This document shows, piece after piece, positions 17,339-24,164 of a DNA stretch of 64,000 bases; within the stretch, counting starts at the first letter, position 1, and each line of letters begins with the position of its first letter. Under the pieces are notes generated by a model. That model was not told where the DNA came from. It saw only the letters and a program-made list of their open reading frames with translations, and did no database searches. The DNA lies in the NCBI GenBank assembly GCA_913060665.1, contig CAJXUY010000002.1:1-64000 (forward strand). The letters are read 5' to 3'. Made by a program: the position numbers and the translations under genes. Source of the stretch: an uncultured Oleiphilaceae bacterium. Its GTDB lineage: Bacteria > Pseudomonadota > Gammaproteobacteria > Pseudomonadales > Oleiphilaceae.

Positions 17339-17941
17339 TTGAGCCAAGACCAACCAGACAACGCCCGGCCCTTTGACGCCCTGGTAATAAAAATTGCTCA
17401 CGACAAAGATCGTAGTGCCTTCATACAACTATTCGAACAAGCATCTCCGAGACTAAAGGCCTATGCTATGCGATGCGGTGCAACCGCAGCAGATGCTGAA
17501 GAAGTTGTTCAGGAAGCACTGTTAACGGTATGGAGAAGAGCTCATACATTCAACCCTGTCGCGGCTTCTGCCACTACCTGGCTTTATACAATTGTACGTA
17601 ACAAACGTATTGACCTGGTTCGCAAAGAACGCCCAGATCTCGTGTCATCTGATGACCTGTGGCCAGAAGCCTATACGGAAAAAGAACATTTAGAAAAAGA
17701 AATAGAAAGTGATCTAAATGTTAATATCGTGCGTACACTCTTACACGGGTTGCCAGAAACCCAGCGTCAAATAGTTTACAAAGTATATTTTGAAGGTAAA
17801 CCTCATAGCGAGATTGCCAACGAATTAGATTTGCCGCTGGGTACGATTAAGTCGCGACTGCGATTGGCAATGAAAAAGTTAGACACCTTAGCGAAAGAAC
17901 AAATGACATGGCTAATTATCATCCTTCTGACGAACTTTTAA
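17339..17941 (+). CDS. rpoE: ECF RNA polymerase sigma factor, RpoE/ChrR-partner type
   Basis: A 200-aa sigma-70 family ECF factor. Region 2 reads AADAEEVVQEALLTVWRRAHTF...ATTWLYTIVRNKRIDLVRKE; region 4 has LPETQRQIVYKVYFEGKPHSEIANELDLPLGTIKSRLRLAMKKL with the helix-turn-helix. It belongs to the ECF group paired with ChrR-like Zn anti-sigma factors that respond to singlet oxygen. The only reasonable start is TTG at 17339, with AAGGTGAGAG upstream; a GTG at 17331 is out of frame. The last 34 nt overlap the start of chrR, so expression is coupled. It would drive the divergent phr operon. Confidence 0.9.
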   Translation: MSQDQPDNARPFDALVIKIAHDKDRSAFIQLFEQASPRLKAYAMRCGATAADAEEVVQEALLTVWRRAHTFNPVAASATTWLYTIVRNKRIDLVRKERPDLVSSDDLWPEAYTEKEHLEKEIESDLNVNIVRTLLHGLPETQRQIVYKVYFEGKPHSEIANELDLPLGTIKSRLRLAMKKLDTLAKEQMTWLIIILLTNF

Positions 17942-18549
17942 TGCAGTTTGCGGCAGGCCAAATGTCCAATTCATTGGGCATTATGGTGGCCTGCCACCTT
18001 GAAAAGTGTCATATATGTAGTAGCCGTATTAGGGTTTACGAGCAACTTGGCGGTGAAATATTACAAAAAACAACACCCGTAGAAATGGGCAACGACGTAT
18101 TATCAAAACTACTTTCAAGACTAGACGAACCTGCACCACCAGTACAGCAGATGACAAAAACAATTGACCCTCGGATACCTAGACCACTAACTCGATTCGT
18201 TCCTAGTTACTTTGACCAGCTTGAATGGAAAGGGATATCTAAAAGTATACAGGAATATAAATTACCTATCTCAGATTCACAGTTTTCTGCCAAACTATAT
18301 AAAATATCTGCAGGTAAAGAGCTACCCGTGCATACCCATAAAGGTAATGAGTTTACCTTAGTAATGGATGGCAGCTTCTCTGACAAAGCCGGAGAATATA
18401 ACCAAGGTGACTTTATTCTGGCTGATACACAAACGGTACATCAGCCAAAAGCCGCAGAAAGTAGCGACTGTATTTGCTTTGCAGTACTTGATGCACCGCT
18501 TAAAATGACAGGTTTTTTCGGTAGAATGCTCAACCCATTTCTGAGTTAA
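17908..18549 (+). CDS. chrR: ChrR-type zinc anti-sigma factor with cupin domain
   Basis: A 213-aa anti-sigma factor. The N-terminal anti-sigma domain binds Zn through H5, H30, C34 and C37 (ACHLEKCHIC), the same spacing as Rhodobacter sphaeroides ChrR. The C-terminal cupin has the second metal site in VHTHKGNEFTLVMDG (H142, H144, E148) and TVHQP (H178). In the known system ChrR holds the sigma factor inactive until singlet oxygen triggers its proteolysis. The full set of eight metal ligands is present, so both domains should be functional. Overlaps the sigma gene by 34 nt. Confidence 0.93.
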   Translation: MANYHPSDELLMQFAAGQMSNSLGIMVACHLEKCHICSSRIRVYEQLGGEILQKTTPVEMGNDVLSKLLSRLDEPAPPVQQMTKTIDPRIPRPLTRFVPSYFDQLEWKGISKSIQEYKLPISDSQFSAKLYKISAGKELPVHTHKGNEFTLVMDGSFSDKAGEYNQGDFILADTQTVHQPKAAESSDCICFAVLDAPLKMTGFFGRMLNPFLS

Positions 18550-18561
18550 ACCTAGAAAGGG

Positions 18562-18580
18562 CTGCAAACATAAGTTGCAG
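18562..18580. terminator. Weak stem-loop between convergent chrR and cheR
   Basis: CTGCAA and TTGCAG pair around a 7-nt loop in the 43-nt gap between the two convergent stops. No T tract follows closely, so termination strength is doubtful. Confidence 0.3.
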
Positions 18581-18592
18581 TCTGGCGTTTAA

Positions 18593-19444
18593 CTAAATGG
18601 CTCGATAAATAATACCAGGCCTACACTGAACCATTTCAAACTTATCAGGTAGCCCATTTAACGACTCTGAAGCGCCTAATACCAAATACCCACCTTTATT
18701 CAGTACTTGATGCATACGTGAGATAATATCCAGCTTAAGTTCCGCAGAAAAATAAATCAGCACATTTCGACAAAATATCACATCAAACTTTCCGAGTATC
18801 GAATACCTATCTAACAGGTTTAATAGTCGGAAGTCTATTTGCCGCCTAAGCTCCGGTTTTATTTGCCACGACCCCGTTTTTTGCTCAGAAAAGTAAGCGT
18901 TTAAGCGTTCTTTAGATAAACCGCGACCAATTGCGAGCATTTCATACTCACCGGACTTTGCATTGCTTAATACTGTCTGGGATATATCCGTCGCAACCAC
19001 CTGAATACCGCTTTTTAGCTTACCAGGCTTTGCTCGCTTAAACTCATCCGCCACCATCGTCATCGAGTAAGGCTCTTGACCGGTCGAGCAGGCAGCCGAC
19101 CATATTCGAATGGGTTTCATCCCCGTTCTATCAGAAAACTCTGGAAGCAATATATCACTGAGTATCCGGAAAGGATGATTGTCTCTAAACCACAATGTTT
19201 CATTTGTGGTCATCGCATCAACCACCCTCTCTTTAAGCTGTCTTGATGATACTTTCTTTAGTTTTTGGACAAGTATACCAAGAGAGTCAACGCCTTCTTC
19301 CTCCATGATTTTTCTGAGCCGGCTTTTTACTAAGTACTGCTTATTATCACCGAGTAAAATCCCGCAGGCTTCTTGCAGAAAATCACGGAACTGCTGGTAT
19401 TCATCAGGCGACCCTGAATCGGTTGAATTTAAGCGCGTTACCAT
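18593..19444 (-). CDS. cheR: Chemotaxis MCP methyltransferase CheR
   Basis: A 283-aa SAM-dependent methyltransferase that methylates glutamates of chemoreceptors. It has the N-terminal helical domain (EYQQFRDFLQEACGILL), TTNETLWFRDNHPF at the domain junction, the SAM site IRIWSAACSTGQEPYSMTM and FDVIFCRNVLIYF, and a terminal LVLGASESL. The C-terminal NWETF-binding beta subdomain is of the usual short form. It follows cheV on the same strand by 43 nt; the cheV-cheR pair beside flgA-flgM-flgN is the arrangement known in Pseudomonas and relatives. Confidence 0.95.
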   Translation of the reverse strand: MVTRLNSTDSGSPDEYQQFRDFLQEACGILLGDNKQYLVKSRLRKIMEEEGVDSLGILVQKLKKVSSRQLKERVVDAMTTNETLWFRDNHPFRILSDILLPEFSDRTGMKPIRIWSAACSTGQEPYSMTMVADEFKRAKPGKLKSGIQVVATDISQTVLSNAKSGEYEMLAIGRGLSKERLNAYFSEQKTGSWQIKPELRRQIDFRLLNLLDRYSILGKFDVIFCRNVLIYFSAELKLDIISRMHQVLNKGGYLVLGASESLNGLPDKFEMVQCRPGIIYRAI

Positions 19445-19487
19445 AAACCTTTTAATCCAAGCAAAAAGTGACGTTATTTAAACTGTT

Positions 19488-20423
19488 TTACTGATGCAGC
19501 TCATCCACTACTGTCATCACCCGTTCGGCCAATTCATCAGGGCTAAACTTCGCCATAAAGTCATCCGCACCGACCTTTTCAACCATCGCTTTATTGAATA
19601 CGCCACTCAACGAGGTATGCAGCATAATATATAGTGGAGCAAGTCTTGGGTCTGCCTTACAGTTGGTCGTTAGCGTATAACCATCCATTTCGGGCATTTC
19701 AACATCAGAGATCATCAAAGCAAGGTGTTCGGTAATATTAACGCCGGCATCAGCCTGCTCTTGCAAATATGTTAACGCCTGACGCCCATCATTTTTTGTA
19801 ACGACTTCAAAACCTACCGCCTGTAAACAGTTTTGAATCTGTTTACGGGCCACAAGCGAATCATCAACTACTAACACGCGAAAACGTTGGGCTTTTTCCG
19901 TTTGTGCTTCAGTGATGATGCCTTCCGTCACGGTATCTTCAACAGGAGACACCTCGGCCAGAATTTTTTCTACATCAATGATTTCAACCAACTTATCATC
20001 AAGCTGTGTAACCGCTGTGAGGTAGTTTTCCTTACCCGCCCCTTTTGGAGGTGGGTGAATCTCCCCCCAATTAAGGTTAACAATACGCTCCACACCACCG
20101 ACCAAAAAACCCTGAGTTTTTCTGTTGTACTCGGTAATAATGACAAAACTACTATTAATCTTATCTTCTGGTATGGCAGCTTGGCCGGTCGCCATACCCA
20201 TATCCATGATGGGAATAGTACCGCCACGAATATGCGCAACACCTCTAACTACGGGGTTACGCTTCGGCATCATAGTGAGCTTTGGGCACTGCAACACCTC
20301 TTTAACCTTAAATACATTGATGCCATATACCTGTTCGCCACGCAATCGAAATAACAGCAACTCTAATCGATTCTCGCCAACCAGCTGAGTTCTCTGGTTG
20401 ACACTATCCATAACACCAGCCAT
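19488..20423 (-). CDS. cheV: Chemotaxis coupling protein CheV
   Basis: A 311-aa fusion of a CheW-like domain (about residues 15-160; LLFRLRGEQVYGINVFKVKEVL, RGGTIPIMDMGMATG) and a C-terminal receiver domain (about 180-305; FRVLVVDDSLVARKQIQNCL, phosphoacceptor in ISDVEMPEMDGYTL, conserved Thr/Ser in MLHTSLSG, Lys in MAKFSPDEL). CheV couples receptors to CheA and may buffer phosphate during adaptation. The ATG at 20423 lies about 100 nt from a sigma-28 promoter (20531-20557), which would make cheV-cheR late flagellar-class genes. Confidence 0.95.
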   Translation of the reverse strand: MAGVMDSVNQRTQLVGENRLELLLFRLRGEQVYGINVFKVKEVLQCPKLTMMPKRNPVVRGVAHIRGGTIPIMDMGMATGQAAIPEDKINSSFVIITEYNRKTQGFLVGGVERIVNLNWGEIHPPPKGAGKENYLTAVTQLDDKLVEIIDVEKILAEVSPVEDTVTEGIITEAQTEKAQRFRVLVVDDSLVARKQIQNCLQAVGFEVVTKNDGRQALTYLQEQADAGVNITEHLALMISDVEMPEMDGYTLTTNCKADPRLAPLYIMLHTSLSGVFNKAMVEKVGADDFMAKFSPDELAERVMTVVDELHQ

Positions 20424-20530
20424 AGGTGTATCCCCTGCACTTTTTCTGAATTCTAAATAAAAACGAACCGCTACTACCCGTTAATGCTGAATTATAGACT
20501 TTTCATTACGCATAACGACCACAAATTACC

Positions 20531-20557
20531 TTATCGGCACAATGTTTGCTTAATTTA
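20531..20557 (-). promoter_or_regulatory. Sigma-28 (FliA) promoter for cheV-cheR
   Basis: Minus strand: TAAA (20554-20557), 15 nt, then an exact GCCGATAA (20531-20538). This is the enteric and pseudomonad FliA consensus TAAA-N15-GCCGATAA. It occupies the same bases as the sigma-54 promoter read on the other strand. Confidence 0.75.
20534..20551 (+). promoter_or_regulatory. Sigma-54 (RpoN) promoter for flgA
   Basis: TCGGCAC-N5-TTGCTT has the invariant GG (-24) and GC (-12) with exactly 10 nt between them. Transcription would begin near 20560, which excludes the TTG start offered by the ORF track at 20546 and supports the GTG at 20594. Confidence 0.65.
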
Positions 20558-20593
20558 CAAGCAATTCCACTGGATACAACAAATGGAGCCAAT

Positions 20594-21364
20594 GTGCCTT
20601 GTTTTGACAACCATAGCGTTAATAAATACTGCTTACTTCTCATTAGCATAGGTCATATTTTAAAAGTTCGCAGAGCTATTTTAGTTCTATCGTTACTTTT
20701 CATGGCTACACCCAGCGTCGCATCGTCGTTTAGTGAGTGGGCATCCCTACAAGCAGAGCAGTTCTTAGAAGACTATAGTGAAAAAATTGCGGCGGACAAA
20801 GGTTACCGTTCTGATTATAAAATCGGCAATATCGATCCTCGACTGAACTTAACCATTTGCAAGACCCCTCTCACAATTGAGTTCCAAAGCAATCCGTTAG
20901 ACCGTAATAAAAACACCCTAAAAGTAGTCTGCAACGACCAAAAACGCTGGTCCATTTTTATCGGAGCTAAAATAGATATTTTTAACAACGTTTGGGTCGC
21001 AAGCCAAACGTTGCCAAGAGGGTATAGAGTCAAAAACTCAGATCTTGAGCGTGCTGAAATTCAAGTTAACCAGTCGCGACAAGGCTACTTTGTAAAGCCG
21101 AATAATATAGTCGGCATGCTTCTACGACGGACCATTCAAGCTGGGGATGTATTTTACCCTGGGTTACTGTTGCCACCTAAAGTTGTTGCGCGTGGCGATA
21201 CCGTTGTTATTAGCGCGCTGTCAGATACAATTTCTGTGCAGATGATCGGAACAGCGTTAAGCGACGGGAAGCTAGGGCAGCAAATATCAGTAAGAAACAA
21301 AAAGTCCGACCGAATTGTGCGAGCAACCATCGTATCGAAAGGAAAAGTTACCGTTCCTATGTAA
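20594..21364 (+). CDS. flgA: Flagellar P-ring chaperone FlgA
   Basis: A protein of about 256 aa exported to the periplasm, where it assists assembly of the FlgI P-ring. After an extended N-region there is a hydrophobic signal (AILVLSLLFMATPSVAS). The mature part holds an N-terminal domain (SEWASLQAEQFLEDY...RLNLTICKTPLTIE) and the C-terminal SAF domain (VWVASQTLPRGYRVKNSDLERAEI, GMLLRRTIQAGDVFYPGLLLPPKVVARGDTV). The start chosen is GTG at 20594, with GGAG 5 nt upstream and downstream of the predicted RpoN start site. No in-frame ATG precedes the signal sequence. First gene of flgA-flgM-flgN. Confidence 0.9.
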   Translation: MPCFDNHSVNKYCLLLISIGHILKVRRAILVLSLLFMATPSVASSFSEWASLQAEQFLEDYSEKIAADKGYRSDYKIGNIDPRLNLTICKTPLTIEFQSNPLDRNKNTLKVVCNDQKRWSIFIGAKIDIFNNVWVASQTLPRGYRVKNSDLERAEIQVNQSRQGYFVKPNNIVGMLLRRTIQAGDVFYPGLLLPPKVVARGDTVVISALSDTISVQMIGTALSDGKLGQQISVRNKKSDRIVRATIVSKGKVTVPM

Positions 21365-21467
21365 CATTAAAACCTTCTGGATAAGGAATTAAAAGTACAC
21401 CTAGCAGAAGCTATGCTAGAAACAAGGTTATTTATAATGACCCTGAAAATAAAATACCTTTTATTGT

Positions 21468-21494
21468 TAAAGTTTTTTAAAATTGGGTCGATAA
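21468..21494 (+). promoter_or_regulatory. Sigma-28 (FliA) promoter for flgM
   Basis: TAAAGTTT (21468-21475), 11 nt, then GTCGATAA (21487-21494), one mismatch from the FliA consensus TAAAGTTT-N11-GCCGATAA. It sits 35 nt upstream of the flgM ATG, giving the expected feedback loop in which FliA drives its own anti-sigma factor. Confidence 0.85.
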
Positions 21495-21529
21495 GTAAAG
21501 CAGAGTCTATAAATTAAAGGTTTACGATC

Positions 21530-21853
21530 ATGGCAATTGATATGAACGGCATCAACCCGAACCAACCGGGCGGCTCCAGAAGCCGGACGGTAGAGGCCCA
21601 AGAGCCTCGACAAAAAATTGACAGCTCAGGGTCTGAAAAGCACGAAGCGCCAAAAGAAAAGCGCGGGGAGAGCGTTAGCTTTAGCGGTAAGGCTAAAGAT
21701 TTCCAACAAATTGAAGCTAACTTAAAGGAATTGCCTGAAGTTGACTCCGATAAGGTAGCAAAAATACGCGCAGCGTTAGAAGATGGTAGTTATAACGTTT
21801 CTTCTGAAAATGTGGCTCAGAAAATGCTTGATATGGAGAAATACATTTTCTAA
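21530..21853 (+). CDS. flgM: Anti-sigma-28 factor FlgM
   Basis: A 107-aa protein with a disordered, charged N-terminal half (MAIDMNGINPNQPGGS..., many E, K, S) and the conserved C-terminal FliA-binding helices (VSFSGKAKDFQQIEANLKELPEVDSDKVAKIRAALEDGSYNVSSENVAQKML). It binds FliA until the hook is complete, then is exported through the basal body. It sits between flgA and flgN with its own sigma-28 promoter upstream and is 11 nt ahead of flgN. Confidence 0.95.
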   Translation: MAIDMNGINPNQPGGSRSRTVEAQEPRQKIDSSGSEKHEAPKEKRGESVSFSGKAKDFQQIEANLKELPEVDSDKVAKIRAALEDGSYNVSSENVAQKMLDMEKYIF

Positions 21854-21864
21854 GAGTAAAGGTT

Positions 21865-22338
21865 ATGCCACTTGCAATTGATAGACTCAAAACTCTGCTA
21901 CAAGAAGATATACAAGACCTCACCAGACTAAGTGAAATACTAAATAAAGAGCGTACAGCCCTTAAAGAGCGCTCTAACGCCTCTATTCAGGCGCTAGCCA
22001 GTGAAAAATCAACCTGCATTAAAACCATAGAGTATAGAGCCAAAGAGAAGGCTAAGTTATTCGTTGATGCCGGTCACCCAATCAAAAAGGGTGAGTTTGA
22101 AAAAATAATATCAGAAATACCAGATTCATCACTTCAATCACTCTGGCGAAAAGTTAACATTGGATTACGGTTCTGCCAGGATCAAAACACGGTTAATGGT
22201 AAAGTTGTTAGCCACTCGCTAAAGCGCGTTAATAAGCTAATGGACATTGTAAGAGGTCAGCATAACAAACCAAACTTATATGGGGCATCTGGTAAAGAGA
22301 GCTCTATTGGCGGCCTTAACTCCATAGCTAAAGCCTGA
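21865..22338 (+). CDS. flgN: Flagellar export chaperone FlgN
   Basis: A 157-aa helical protein typical of FlgN, the chaperone for the hook-filament junction proteins FlgK and FlgL. The N terminus LAIDRLKTLLQEDIQDLTRLSEILNKERTALKERSNASIQALASEKSTCIKTIEY matches the long coiled-coil helix of the family; the C-terminal part (GLRFCQDQNTVNGKVV) holds the conserved N.NG.. segment. Follows flgM by 11 nt and must share its transcript. The stop codon lies inside a hairpin (22333-22356). Confidence 0.92.
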   Translation: MPLAIDRLKTLLQEDIQDLTRLSEILNKERTALKERSNASIQALASEKSTCIKTIEYRAKEKAKLFVDAGHPIKKGEFEKIISEIPDSSLQSLWRKVNIGLRFCQDQNTVNGKVVSHSLKRVNKLMDIVRGQHNKPNLYGASGKESSIGGLNSIAKA

Positions 22339-22356
22339 TCAGGTTAAGGATCAGGC
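22333..22356 (+). terminator. Stem-loop overlapping the flgN stop codon
   Basis: GCCTGATC and GATCAGGC form an 8-bp perfect stem around an 8-nt loop. The flgN TGA is in the left arm. No T tract follows, so it may be a transcript-end stabiliser rather than an intrinsic terminator. Confidence 0.4.
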
Positions 22357-22429
22357 CCTATGGGCAACCGAAGAGGGTGGGAAATAAAATTAACGTTACA
22401 CTGCAGGTAAAAAGGCGAACAAACAACCT

Positions 22430-23164
22430 TTATCGTACCGTAATAGTTACATGCGACCCTTCAGAGAAGTTAATATCATTCATATACACACTACCAAATG
22501 ATGGACTGGTAGGTCCCGCGCCTGCTACCCGAATATTCTCTAAGCTTATCTTGTCAATATGAGTGGGCAGCGCTAACTTCATCTTTCCTGGTTCCAGTAT
22601 TTCAAAGCCTGGTTTATTACTATCGTATACAACACCTTCTACCGTTGAATCCCAGGCTAACGCGTTGGTGACGGGTATGAATACGTTGGTCAGATTCTTT
22701 AAAACCTTTACAGAGTCTGGATTTTCTTCATCATTAACCATCTGCATCAAGCCCTGAATATCTTCAGTAAGACCTTGAGCCGATACTCCCGCCAGCGAAT
22801 CATCATCAAGTGATTTTAAGCCTGATTTAGATTTAAATGCGTTAACTTGTTCGGCTGCTGTAGCATCCGTACTGGCATTACTGGCTTGAGTCGTCGCGGC
22901 GAATGCAATAGCAGGTTGTAAGGGGGTCACCACCATTGCGACAAACGCGGCGGTATAACGGTATCTCTTTTGATGCTTGAGCGTTCTTTCCAGGTCTTTC
23001 TCTGAGATCAACCCCTGACAAACAAGAACTTCACCTAGCTTTTGACCTGATGAGCGTTGAAGGGCTAGCGCACCATCTAATTGCTGCTCACTAATGTATC
23101 CGCGATTTACGAGTAATCGCCCAAGACGGGACTTGTCTAGTTGTTTTGTTTTTGTAGCTATCAT
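22430..23164 (-). CDS. MshEN-domain membrane protein, candidate c-di-GMP receptor
   Basis: A 244-aa protein of unknown function with unusual architecture. Residues 13-36 and 42-65 form two 24-residue motifs of the pattern [RK]LGxxLVxxGxIxxxxLxxxLxxQ separated by exactly five residues, which is the c-di-GMP-binding MshEN module normally found at the N terminus of MshE/PilB/GspE ATPases. There is no ATPase here. A basic stretch (KHQKRYRY) and one hydrophobic segment (about 72-90) ending in AFAA follow, so the C-terminal part is probably exported and could even be cleaved. That part begins with LDDDSLAGVSAQG (119-131), a motif type seen in exported pilus-associated proteins, and then a beta-rich region. 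The start is ATG 23164 with GAGG 8-9 nt upstream, not the TTG at 23212. It converges on flgN. Confidence 0.75.
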   Translation of the reverse strand: MIATKTKQLDKSRLGRLLVNRGYISEQQLDGALALQRSSGQKLGEVLVCQGLISEKDLERTLKHQKRYRYTAAFVAMVVTPLQPAIAFAATTQASNASTDATAAEQVNAFKSKSGLKSLDDDSLAGVSAQGLTEDIQGLMQMVNDEENPDSVKVLKNLTNVFIPVTNALAWDSTVEGVVYDSNKPGFEILEPGKMKLALPTHIDKISLENIRVAGAGPTSPSFGSVYMNDINFSEGSHVTITVR

Positions 23165-23515
23165 ATCCCCGACCTCTATTTTTATGTTTTTGAGTAAATA
23201 TTGATCCCACAAGAATAATGGTACGAATTGGATGATTTGTATACTGGATAATCTTATCGATTAGTTAAGAAATGTAAGTTCGGTTACCAGTTTGATACAG
23301 CCCCCCCATGCCCCATCAAAATAGACTAACTATCTGAATTGATTGCTGCTCACTTATCCCAAATAAGGCGCAATCTATAAAAGATCTGTTAAAATGTTTA
23401 GACGGTGCACTTTGCGAGTCTAAACGTTAAGAAAAGAACTGCATTTCAATCGGTAAATACAGTAATCTAAAGCAATCATAAACCCAAACAACAAACCAAA
23501 CTAAGGATATTTTAG
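23165..23515. other. Divergent intergenic region between the MshEN gene and ppiA
   Basis: About 350 nt holding the promoters of two divergent genes. A short hairpin, CTTATCCCAAATAAG, lies in the middle. No conserved operator or RNA gene was recognised. Confidence 0.4.
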
Positions 23516-24106
23516 ATGCGTAGCTACATGTCATTTATTAAACCAATTTTACTCTGTCTATCCCTTATATTGAGCGCCAATGCTCTCGCAGCTGCTAACA
23601 CCTCAGCAACAACTGATGTGAAAGTGCTAATCGAAACCAATTACGGAAATATTACGGTCAAACTAAACCCCGAAAAAGCACCCATCACCGTGAAGAATTT
23701 CTTATATTATGTTGAAAGTAGCTTTTACACTAAAACCATATTCCACCGTGTCATCCCAGGGTTCATGATTCAAGGCGGTGGTTTCACCAAAAGCATGGAT
23801 AAACTGCCTACCGAAGCGCCGATCAGAAACGAAGCGTCTAACGGGCTACACAATAATCGCGGTACCATTGCAATGGCTAGAACGAATAATCCACACTCGG
23901 CAACGTCTCAGTTTTTTATCAACGTCGCCAATAACAACTTCCTAGACTACAGCTCTCAAAGTATGGGCTATGCAAGCTTTGGTAAGGTAGTTGAAGGTAT
24001 GGATGTAGTCGATAAAATAGAGCACGTTAGAACAACTAAACGTAACATGCATGCCAATATTCCAGTCGACCCCATCGTCATCAAAAAAATGTCGGTCGTC
24101 AAATAG
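23516..24106 (+). CDS. ppiA: Periplasmic peptidyl-prolyl cis-trans isomerase, cyclophilin type
   Basis: A 196-aa cyclophilin with an N-terminal signal peptide (FIKPILLCLSLILSANALAA), so it acts on proline bonds of periplasmic proteins. Cyclophilin core motifs are present: VKLNPEKAPITVKNFLYYV, FYTKTIFHRVIPGFMIQGGGF, GTIAMARTNNPHSATSQFFINVANN and YASFGKVVEGMDVVDKI. Catalytic Arg (FHRVI) and the Phe/Gln pair (SQFFIN) are intact. Start ATG 23516 with AAGGA upstream. Monocistronic by spacing; the next gene, mnmC, is 58 nt downstream on the same strand. Confidence 0.93.
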   Translation: MRSYMSFIKPILLCLSLILSANALAAANTSATTDVKVLIETNYGNITVKLNPEKAPITVKNFLYYVESSFYTKTIFHRVIPGFMIQGGGFTKSMDKLPTEAPIRNEASNGLHNNRGTIAMARTNNPHSATSQFFINVANNNFLDYSSQSMGYASFGKVVEGMDVVDKIEHVRTTKRNMHANIPVDPIVIKKMSVVK

Positions 24107-24164
24107 GCAGATCACGATTCAAGCTATTAGATTAAGCGCCTTCTATCATTAAAGAGTTCCCATT

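Noticed and set aside
19887-20354. 155-aa plus ORF
   Set aside because: Fully antisense to cheV, whose domains are intact.
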